DNA of 5,405 bases from Cyclobacteriaceae bacterium. Its GTDB lineage: Bacteria; Bacteroidota; Bacteroidia; Cytophagales; Cyclobacteriaceae. The notes beneath the pieces were generated by a model. The model worked only from the letters and a program-made list of their open reading frames with translations, ran no database searches and was not told where the DNA came from. This document shows positions 1 through 5,405 of the stretch, piece after piece. Every line of letters begins with the position of its first letter. The stretch's first letter is position 1. The translations under genes and the position numbers were made by a program. The stretch spans positions 1 to 5,405 of the forward strand of contig JANYDR010000413.1 of assembly GCA_025363495.1 (NCBI GenBank). Reading direction: 5' to 3'.

Positions 1-1017
1 AAATTAAGTGAAGGTGAAGCATTCGAAGGACGCAATCTTAAAAACTATCAAAATCGAATACGCAACCAATTAGAAGATGCTGATAGCTACAAAACATATT
101 GGGCAGGTATTTCAGAACACCTTGCCGGGGTTAAGAAAATAATTTTTAGTGAGGACGGTGTTTACCATATGATCAATCCTATAACGCTTAAAATTGTTCA
201 AACAGGTAAATACTTACTGAATGAAATTTCTTTGACCCGCGTATCTACAGGTCGGGATTTCTTAATTCCAACGGCATTGGTTTCTGCGAACAGGGAAATA
301 GCGCTGATCGGAAATCCTGCATTTGCAATGAGTCGTAAAGGAACGTCCAACCTTTATAAGGGAAATGAATTTGAGGCAATTCAAAACGACGCTCCTGCTG
401 TGCGAAGTGGAATGGCCGAGCTGCCCGGGACGCAGAAAGAAGTGGAGTCAATTCAAACAATGGCGGAAGACAAGGGAATTAAAACAAACATTCTTTCAGG
501 CAATCAGGCAACTGAGTCGGAAGTAAAAAATCTGAAGAACCAGCAGATCCTTCACTTGGCGACGCATGGAGAATTCGATCAAACCTCGCAGGCCGACAGT
601 TATCTGAAAGCTAAGCTGATCCTTGCAGGAGCAGGGGATACGGAGCCATTTCTGATGAGTGATTATTCTAAGTATGAAGATGGCTTTCTCACGGCTTATG
701 AGGTCACACAATTGGAGTTGTCCCTCACGAATCTTGTGGTGTTATCGGCATGCGAGACGGGTACGGGTGATGTTCAAAGCGAAGAAGGTGTATGGGGATT
801 GCAGCGAGCTTTTCAATTGGCAGGAGCTAAAACTGTAATGGGTTCACTCTGGAAGATTAGCGATGAAGCAACGGTTACATTTATGGAAGCTTTTTATAAG
901 AAATATTTTACTGGTGCCGGGATTAATGCTTCGTATACGGCGGCGATGGAGGCAACTATGAGTGAGTATCCTCATCCGTATTTCTGGGGTGCATTTACGT
1001 TGACGGGGGTGAATTGA
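1..1017 (+). CDS. CHAT-domain (caspase-like) protein, C-terminal part; 5' end beyond window
   Basis: The reading frame is open from base 1 to the TGA at 1015-1017, giving 338 visible residues; the ATG at 169 lies inside the domain and is not the start. The CHAT domain (caspase HetF associated with TPRs, clan CD cysteine peptidase fold) covers about residue 30 to the end. It opens with the usual strand FSEDGVYHMINP (residues 48-59). The catalytic His is in LHLATHGEF (His189) and the catalytic Cys in VVLSACETGTG (Cys251, codon 751-753). The family's closing blocks follow: GVWGLQRAFQLAGAKTVMGS, then LWKISDEAT, then YFWGAFTLTG at the C-terminus. Both catalytic residues are present, so it is probably an active protease. 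In this family the part before CHAT is usually a TPR array, which would lie off the left edge; this is inference. Known roles of relatives include proteolytic signalling and defence (for example the CRISPR-linked TPR-CHAT peptidase), but many Bacteroidota copies have no known function and no partner is visible here. Confidence 0.93.
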   Translation, partial: KLSEGEAFEGRNLKNYQNRIRNQLEDADSYKTYWAGISEHLAGVKKIIFSEDGVYHMINPITLKIVQTGKYLLNEISLTRVSTGRDFLIPTALVSANREIALIGNPAFAMSRKGTSNLYKGNEFEAIQNDAPAVRSGMAELPGTQKEVESIQTMAEDKGIKTNILSGNQATESEVKNLKNQQILHLATHGEFDQTSQADSYLKAKLILAGAGDTEPFLMSDYSKYEDGFLTAYEVTQLELSLTNLVVLSACETGTGDVQSEEGVWGLQRAFQLAGAKTVMGSLWKISDEATVTFMEAFYKKYFTGAGINASYTAAMEATMSEYPHPYFWGAFTLTGVN

Positions 1018-1113
1018 CATGAACTTACTTATAGAACCACTTTTACATTTTTTATTTAATGTTTTAAAATTTGACATTCTTTTAACCTGAATCAAAAATG
1101 ACCAATATTGAAT

Positions 1114-1141
1114 TTTGAATATAAAAGTGAAATTATTTTTC
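1114..1141 (+). promoter_or_regulatory. weak candidate promoter for the M1 peptidase gene
   Basis: The 152-base gap 1018-1169 is AT-rich and holds no gene. The best match to the Bacteroidota promoter pattern (TTTG at about -33, TAnnTTTG at about -7) is TTTG at 1114-1117 and TATTTTTC at 1134-1141, which misses only the final G of the -7 box. The spacer of 16 bases is at or below the short end of the usual range, and AT-rich DNA gives such matches by chance. It is placed sensibly, 28 bases before the ATG at 1170, but this remains a guess. Confidence 0.18.
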
Positions 1142-1169
1142 TGTAAACTGTTACCTATAAACTTAGCGC

Positions 1170-2762
1170 ATGAAGTTACTTCTATTATTCCTTTGCGTTA
1201 TAATCGCAGCCCCCTCGTTTTCCCAAAACCTTCGTTCCGGTGGTGCCCTCAAACCCGAGCAAGCTATCATGGATATTCGCCATTATACGGTCGCTTTGAA
1301 TGTTGATCCGGAAAAACAATCATTAGATGGTTACACAGAGATTGATCTAAGATTATCAAGTGCGTCGCCGATACTGATTTTCGATTTATGGCATGGATTG
1401 ACAGTTCAGCAAGTTTGGGTGAATGGTAACAAGGAGCCTTTTGTCCACAGCGAAAATGATTTATTGACAATCACGGGAACCAAGCCTTTTGCAATCGGAA
1501 AGATAAATGTGAAAGTGGCGTATGGAGGTAAGCCTGGCATTGCAGTTCGGCCACCCTGGACAGGCGGATTCCAGTGGAGCAAGGATGAACAAGGAAACCC
1601 ATGGATATCAGTAACGTGCCAATCGGAGGGAGCCAAAATATATTTCCCCTGCAAAGATCATCCCAGCGATGAACCCAACGAAGGTGCTGATATGATCATC
1701 ACAGTGCCTAATGGATTATCGGTAGCAGCGCCGGGATTATTGCAAAATGTAAAGAAATCAGGAGCAACGTCGACCTGGCATTGGAAGACAAACTATACGA
1801 TCAGCAATTATTGTATCGTGTTTAATGTAGGAAAGTATAAAGTTGTCACAAGACCATATACAACTATATTGGGTAACAAGGTGCCGATGGAGTTTTATGT
1901 CCTTGAAGAACATGCAGATAAAGGACCGCATCTTCTTGAAATGCTTGAACAGACAACACATATCCTCGAAAAATATTTTGGGGAATATCCCTGGGCAAAA
2001 GAAAAGATCGGATTGGTGGAAACGCCTCATCTTGGTATGGAACATCAATCGATGATTGCCTATGGAAATAAATTTAATTACACGAAAGTAGGAGGCGAAG
2101 ATTTTGACTGGTTGCTCAACCACGAGTTCGGGCATGAGTGGTGGGCAAATAAAGTTACCAACAAGGACTGGGCACATATGTGGATACAGGAAGGTATCTG
2201 CAGCTTTGGAGATGCTTTGGTAATCCGCGATATGGAAGGAGAGGAGGCATATTTGAAGAGAATGCGTGAATATGCCCGCGGTTCACAAAATAAAAAACCG
2301 ATTGTGCAGGGTGAAGTCGTTGATTCTGATGATGCCTATCATGGAGACATTTACGGGAAAGGAGCATTCTTTATGCACACATTGCGTTATGTTCTGGGTG
2401 ACCGCGTTTTCTTTCCGATTCTGAAGAAGCTTGCCACCGATCCTTTATACACATATAACAACTTTATAACTACCGATGACGTTGAGAGACTTTTTAGTGC
2501 TGATTCTCATACCGATCTGAAACCGTTATTTGATTTCTATTTACGAACTACGAATAAGCTGGAGGTTGATGTTAAACAAATTGGAGATCAAAAATATGCC
2601 GTTAGCTTACTTAATTATGAAGGTAAGTTGCCAGTGGATATTTCAATAGATGGATCGATCAGTCGTACAACGTTGGATAACAAGGCTGTAGTTATTGATA
2701 GCAAAAGTCTGCCAGTGATTGATGCAAAGGGATTTTATTTGAAGAGAGTTATTTTGGAGTAA
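1170..2762 (+). CDS. secreted M1-family zinc metallopeptidase (aminopeptidase N/LTA4H type)
   Basis: A complete 530-residue protein. The start is fixed: in-frame stops TAA (1158-1160) and TAG (1164-1166) lie directly upstream of the ATG. Residues 1-19 form a signal peptide with a Leu-rich core ending APSFSQ, so the enzyme is exported. An N-terminal beta domain (about 30-225) is followed by the thermolysin-like catalytic domain. The zinc site is HEFGHEWW, with His318, catalytic Glu319, His322 and, exactly 18 residues later, Glu341 in WIQEGICSF. The exopeptidase motif GxMEN appears as GMEHQ (289-293), with Glu291 expected to hold the substrate's free amino end. Tyr395 in YGKG matches the transition-state tyrosine of the family (YEKG in LTA4 hydrolase). 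The C-terminal 70 residues look like a small beta domain; there is no room for the long helical C-terminal domain of PepN. It should remove N-terminal residues from peptides in the periplasm or outside the cell; its preference cannot be read here. It converges on the M20 gene. Confidence 0.94.
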   Translation: MKLLLLFLCVIIAAPSFSQNLRSGGALKPEQAIMDIRHYTVALNVDPEKQSLDGYTEIDLRLSSASPILIFDLWHGLTVQQVWVNGNKEPFVHSENDLLTITGTKPFAIGKINVKVAYGGKPGIAVRPPWTGGFQWSKDEQGNPWISVTCQSEGAKIYFPCKDHPSDEPNEGADMIITVPNGLSVAAPGLLQNVKKSGATSTWHWKTNYTISNYCIVFNVGKYKVVTRPYTTILGNKVPMEFYVLEEHADKGPHLLEMLEQTTHILEKYFGEYPWAKEKIGLVETPHLGMEHQSMIAYGNKFNYTKVGGEDFDWLLNHEFGHEWWANKVTNKDWAHMWIQEGICSFGDALVIRDMEGEEAYLKRMREYARGSQNKKPIVQGEVVDSDDAYHGDIYGKGAFFMHTLRYVLGDRVFFPILKKLATDPLYTYNNFITTDDVERLFSADSHTDLKPLFDFYLRTTNKLEVDVKQIGDQKYAVSLLNYEGKLPVDISIDGSISRTTLDNKAVVIDSKSLPVIDAKGFYLKRVILE

Positions 2763-2770
2763 GGTTATTG

Positions 2771-2789
2771 GAAACGCCTTCGGTGGTTT
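2771..2789 (+). terminator. small hairpin just after the M1 peptidase stop (weak terminator candidate)
   Basis: Nine bases after the M1 stop, CGCC (2775-2778) can pair with GGTG (2782-2785) around a TTC loop, using one G-U pair. After an A-G mismatch the flanking GAA/TTT adds pairs. There is no T-run directly behind it, only GGTTTAAT, so it does not meet the rule for an intrinsic terminator. It is recorded because it is the nearest structure to the stop. Confidence 0.18.
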
Positions 2790-2800
2790 AATGCATTCAA

Positions 2801-2924
2801 CACTGAGGACACGGGGCACGGAGGAATACCCACAGAGCGTTTGCATTGGTGAACTTTTTTAAGAAAATATTCAGCAGACGCTCTGTGGGTATTCCTCTGT
2901 GGAACTCCGGTACGCTCTGTGGTG
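2801..2924. repeat. long inverted repeat built from CTCTGTGG/CCACAGAG units, in convergent intergenic DNA
   Basis: The core arms are 2817-2840 and 2878-2901, 24 bases each, matching at 23 positions around a 37-base AT-rich loop. The single mismatch (G2820 against T2898) becomes a G-U pair in plus-strand RNA but a C-A mismatch in minus-strand RNA. Each arm is made of short degenerate units: CACTGAGG (2801), CACGGGG (2810), CACGGAGG (2817) and CCACAGAG (2830) on the left; CTCTGTGG at 2881, 2895 and 2915 on the right. ACGCTCTGTGG occurs twice, at 2878-2888 and 2912-2922. The units outside the core pair only loosely. No T-run follows either arm, so it is not a standard intrinsic terminator. Similar CTCTGTGG-rich intergenic phrases recur, as I recall, in many bacterial genomes; that is unverified here. 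It carries no coding sequence and no transposase. A REP/BIME-like dispersed element is the likeliest reading. Confidence 0.85.
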
Positions 2925-2945
2925 AAAAAATGAGCTCCGAAGGAG
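2925..2945 (-). terminator. candidate intrinsic terminator of the aminotransferase-M20 operon
   Basis: Reading the minus strand after the M20 stop (2954-2956), CTCC-TTC-GGAG (2945-2935) makes a 4-bp stem with a tight loop. CTCA follows, and then six T (2930-2925). Position and T-run fit an intrinsic terminator, but the stem is short. The big inverted repeat directly beyond it could also help stop RNA polymerase. Confidence 0.3.
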
Positions 2946-2953
2946 TGATTTTC

Positions 2954-4252
2954 TCATTTCGCTATTCCAGCTTCCGACAACAAAATCAATAATCCAAGTT
3001 TAATCCCGTCAGCACCTTTGTTATTCAGCCACCACTCACTCAATGAATGAGCATTGTTGCTCTTGCCGCCTGCTCCAATCGTTACAGCTGGAATCCCTTT
3101 TGAGATAGGAACATTTGCATTTGTTGATTCAACGTCCAGTTTAGGAGTTGCACCAAGATATCGCGCTGCAGCGAGGCTTCGTTGGATGATAGCCTCTTTT
3201 TCCGGCGTAGCACCCGATGGACGATAACCGATTTGATCAATGACCATCGTCAATGCAGGGCCTTTCTTTACACTGCGGTTGTAATCATCAAGACCTCTCT
3301 TTAAAGATGTTTTGAAGATCGAATCAATCTTAAGTAACTGCTGTGGACTTTCAGATCGCATATCAACCTCGGCCCATGATTCAAATGGAATTGAGTTTAC
3401 TGAAGTGCCACCACCTGTTCTCCCAACATTAAAGCTGGTTTTAATTCCAGTTGATGTAAACTTCGTGGCTTCATCCGAGAAATAATTGATGCCCTTGGCC
3501 ATGGCATGATGTGGATTACCTAATCCAAATGCCCCCCATGAATGTCCACCTGGTCCTTTATAGGTTACACGGTAACGGACTGAACCGAGTCCCCGATTAA
3601 CAACGGTAGCAATATCGGTACCGTCAATAGAGATCCAGGAGTCAATTTTAATTTTGCTTTTGTTGACGACGTATTTTACTCCACGAAGGTCTCCAAGTCC
3701 TTCTTCCCCAAGACTGGCAACAAACAAGACGTCGTCATTTGTTTCTATGTTAGCTTTTTCAAGCGCCCGAAGAATAGTAAGCAAAGAGATGAGGCCGCGT
3801 GTATCGTCTGAAATTCCTGGAGCATAAAGTGTGTCTCCTTTTATTTTAACTTTTACATCAGTTCCTTCCGGAAAAACAGTGTCAAGGTGGGCATCAATGA
3901 CTACCGTCCTTCCACCTTTTTTTCCTTTACGCCAGGCCAGTACGTTTCCCAGTGAATCAATTTGCGCATTATCTGCTCCGGCAGCTGCCAGTAATTGTTT
4001 GAACCGCTGGGCGCGAACCATTTCTTTAAAGGGAGGTGACGGGATTTCCGTAAGTTCAATATGTTCTTTGCGGGTAGTGGGTTCAAGATTGTCAATAATA
4101 GCAAAAGCATCCTTAACAGATTTATTTTGTGCAATCGATTGGATCTCTTTTGAATAAGGATCCTCTTTGCCAGCGGCCTTTTTTGCCTGAGAAAAACCAG
4201 ACGTTATGAAAGCGATTAAGCAAAGAGTTAAAATTGATTTCGGGTATTTCAT
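2954..4252 (-). CDS. secreted M20-family metallopeptidase (M20/M25/M40 type)
   Basis: A complete 432-residue protein. The ATG at 4252 is the only ATG after the in-frame stop at 4291-4289. Residues 1-22 are a signal peptide (basic start, hydrophobic core, ending SGFSQ), so it works outside the cytoplasm. The two-zinc site of family M20 is intact: His122 with Asp124 in AHLDTVFP, bridging Asp149 in GISDDTRG, general base Glu183 and ligand Glu184 in LGEEGLGD, Asp210 in SIDGTD, and the last ligand His402 in NNAHSLSEWW. The lid/dimerisation domain sits at about 220-335 and carries the GGHSW motif (His237), the usual active-site histidine supplied across the dimer. Length is normal for M20 di- and tripeptidases or carboxypeptidases. 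The substrate is not clear: peptide, N-acyl amino acid or another amide are all possible for this fold. It follows the aminotransferase with a 4-base overlap, so it is probably translated by coupling, and no Shine-Dalgarno sequence is evident. Confidence 0.93.
   Translation of the reverse strand: MKYPKSILTLCLIAFITSGFSQAKKAAGKEDPYSKEIQSIAQNKSVKDAFAIIDNLEPTTRKEHIELTEIPSPPFKEMVRAQRFKQLLAAAGADNAQIDSLGNVLAWRKGKKGGRTVVIDAHLDTVFPEGTDVKVKIKGDTLYAPGISDDTRGLISLLTILRALEKANIETNDDVLFVASLGEEGLGDLRGVKYVVNKSKIKIDSWISIDGTDIATVVNRGLGSVRYRVTYKGPGGHSWGAFGLGNPHHAMAKGINYFSDEATKFTSTGIKTSFNVGRTGGGTSVNSIPFESWAEVDMRSESPQQLLKIDSIFKTSLKRGLDDYNRSVKKGPALTMVIDQIGYRPSGATPEKEAIIQRSLAAARYLGATPKLDVESTNANVPISKGIPAVTIGAGGKSNNAHSLSEWWLNNKGADGIKLGLLILLSEAGIAK
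4249..4252 (-). other. ATGA stop/start overlap joining the aminotransferase and M20 genes
   Basis: On the minus strand the bases 4252 to 4249 read ATGA. ATG starts the M20 peptidase and TGA ends the aminotransferase. Such an overlap normally means one mRNA and translation of the second gene by ribosomes finishing the first. Confidence 0.92.
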
Positions 4253-5405
4253 AGTAACGATTTCAAGGTTGTGATAAATATATTGATATCATCCTTTGAA
4301 ACAAACATGTGACAGGATATTCGGATCGCATTATGTTTTGCCAGTAATTTCACAATAATGTTTTTTTCACTGAGTGCATGATACACATCTTCATTTTTTG
4401 CCTTTTCCAACGTGAAGGAGACAATGCCGGTGGATAATGAAGGGTCTTCAGGACTGATGATTTTTAAACCGGATATTTTTTTCAATTCGCTAAAGCAATA
4501 GTTCCTTAACTCCAGGCAACGTTGTTCAATCTTTTCTGTTCCGATTCGGTTGAGCCAATCAATTGATGCTCCCAGTCCAATAATGGTGGCAACGTTTCGG
4601 GTGCCGGATGATTTTGAATAAGTGCTGTAACCCGATAAAGCAAAGACTGGCTGTACATTATTTTGAAAGCGTTTATTCAGATAAAGAAATCCAGTTTCTT
4701 TTGGTCCCAACATCCACTTATGTCCGCTGGCTGAGTAGGCGTCAACGTTTAACGCTTTCACATCCACTTTTGTGAGTCCTGGTGCCTGCGCTCCATCCAC
4801 TACTAGAAAAATTCCTTTCGACTGCGTGATCTTCGAAATGTCTGTAAGCGGCATCAGCATGCCAGTGCTTGTATTGACATGACTTAGCATGATCAGCTTA
4901 GTCTTTGGTGTTATATTTCTAAAAACCGCTTGAATTACCTCGTCCTTGTTTTTTGACGGCATGGGCACATCCATTTTCTTAAGAACAGCACCTTTTGTCT
5001 GCACAAGATATTCAAGACCAACTTCACCGCCCCCGTGTTCATCTGTCGTGGTTAGGATCTCGTCTCCTTTTGCGAGATTAAGAGACTGGCCGATAAGACT
5101 GAGCCCCTCTGTAGTATTTCGTGTGATGAGAATTTCTTCCAGGTCGGCATGAATGAAGTCGGCAACTTTTTTCCGTACGGCTTCCATTTGGTTACCCAGC
5201 GGTCCCCAATTTTCTGACACAGGATTCATTTCAAGTTGATGCATCGAAGAAGTTATTGCATCAAGGACTGTTACCGGACTTGGTCCGAGGCTTCCGGTAT
5301 TGAGGTAGATTCTATTCTCGGGAATTAATAATTCTTTCCGTATGAGCTTAAATAGTTCTTCATCGTTAGCGGCGCTGGAAAAATCATTTGTGCGGTTGTG
5401 TTCCT
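4249..5405 (-). CDS. class V PLP-dependent aminotransferase (isopenicillin N epimerase-like), N-terminus beyond window
   Basis: The minus-strand frame is open from the TGA at 4251-4249 to the right edge, with 384 whole codons visible. The ATG at 5244 is internal, because the frame upstream already encodes the conserved YLNTGSLGPSP near the family's N-terminus (visible residues 36-46). Other blocks in order are: TRNTTEGLSL (94-103, phosphate-binding side); TTDEHGGG with His122, likely to stack on the PLP ring; SHVNTSTG (174-181); VVDGAQAPG with Asp203, which pairs with the pyridine nitrogen; and SASGHKWMLGPKETG with Lys229, the Schiff-base lysine (codon 4719-4717). After these come GTRN (267-270) and RISCH near the end, with Arg361 a likely carboxylate binder. 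The class V fold covers aminotransferases, epimerases, desulfurases and lyases, and the reaction here cannot be decided. Relatives in Bacteroidota often begin with a Tat signal, but that part is outside the window. It is the upstream gene of a pair with the M20 peptidase. Confidence 0.92.
   Translation of the reverse strand, partial: EHNRTNDFSSAANDEELFKLIRKELLIPENRIYLNTGSLGPSPVTVLDAITSSMHQLEMNPVSENWGPLGNQMEAVRKKVADFIHADLEEILITRNTTEGLSLIGQSLNLAKGDEILTTTDEHGGGEVGLEYLVQTKGAVLKKMDVPMPSKNKDEVIQAVFRNITPKTKLIMLSHVNTSTGMLMPLTDISKITQSKGIFLVVDGAQAPGLTKVDVKALNVDAYSASGHKWMLGPKETGFLYLNKRFQNNVQPVFALSGYSTYSKSSGTRNVATIIGLGASIDWLNRIGTEKIEQRCLELRNYCFSELKKISGLKIISPEDPSLSTGIVSFTLEKAKNEDVYHALSEKNIIVKLLAKHNAIRISCHMFVSKDDINIFITTLKSLL

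Noticed and set aside
169..171. ATG as the start of the CHAT gene
   Set aside because: The same frame is open back to base 1 and residues before it (FSEDGVYH) belong to the CHAT fold, so this is an internal methionine.
1103..1122. CAATATTG palindrome and ATATT/AATAT inverted repeat in the gap after the CHAT gene
   Set aside because: Short and purely AT-rich; expected by chance in such DNA, with no G-C stem or T-run to make it a terminator or operator.
1115..1306. 63-codon plus-strand ORF starting in the gap before the M1 gene
   Set aside because: It mostly overlaps the M1 signal peptide region in another frame, shows no recognisable family, and is too short and low in complexity to support.
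1758..2177. 139-codon minus-strand ORF opposite the M1 gene
   Set aside because: It lies wholly antisense to the well-supported M1 catalytic domain; its Cys/His-rich composition is typical of a shadow frame.
2801..2924. The repeat as a CRISPR array or insertion-sequence end
   Set aside because: Units are about 8 bases with irregular 7-20 base spacing and mirror symmetry, unlike CRISPR repeats, and there is no transposase or target duplication in view.
1..4252. A defence or cell-death system combining CHAT, M1 and M20 proteases
   Set aside because: Both metallopeptidases carry signal peptides and look like peptide-degrading enzymes. The genes are in separate transcription units with a gap or convergent orientation, so nothing links them to the CHAT protein.
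5242..5244. ATG (minus strand) as the start of the aminotransferase
   Set aside because: The frame continues upstream with the conserved YLNTGSLGPSP block and stays open to the edge of the window.

Overview
The window looks like chromosomal DNA of a Bacteroidota bacterium, probably of the Cytophagales type. The reasons are moderate-to-low GC, no clear Shine-Dalgarno sequence before the starts I can fix, signal peptides ending in the F-S-Q pattern common in that phylum, and protein families typical of its secreted peptidase repertoire. The species cannot be named from sequence alone.

Layout: (1) 1-1017, plus strand: the C-terminal part of a CHAT-domain (caspase-like) protein, whose gene runs in from the left edge. 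(2) 1018-1169: an AT-rich gap with at most a weak promoter. (3) 1170-2762, plus strand: a complete secreted M1-family zinc aminopeptidase. (4) 2763-2953: a convergent intergenic region holding a long, nearly perfect inverted repeat built from CTCTGTGG/CCACAGAG-like units, flanked by two small hairpins. (5) 2954-4252, minus strand: a complete secreted M20-family metallopeptidase. (6) 4249-5405, minus strand: a class V PLP-dependent aminotransferase whose N-terminus runs off the right edge. It is transcribed ahead of the M20 gene and overlaps it by 4 bases (ATGA).

How the genes work together: the aminotransferase and M20 genes are almost certainly co-transcribed and translationally coupled, which suggests a link between peptide or amide hydrolysis and amino-acid chemistry; the substrate is unknown. 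The M1 enzyme is a separate unit facing them, and both peptidases appear to be exported, so scavenging of peptides in the periplasm is the simplest reading. The CHAT protein lies on the same strand as M1 but 152 bases away; nothing in the sequence ties the two functionally.

I see no RNA gene, CRISPR array, transposase or integrase. No new system is demonstrated here. The features most worth a second look are the repeat element between the convergent genes and the full architecture of the CHAT protein beyond the left edge.
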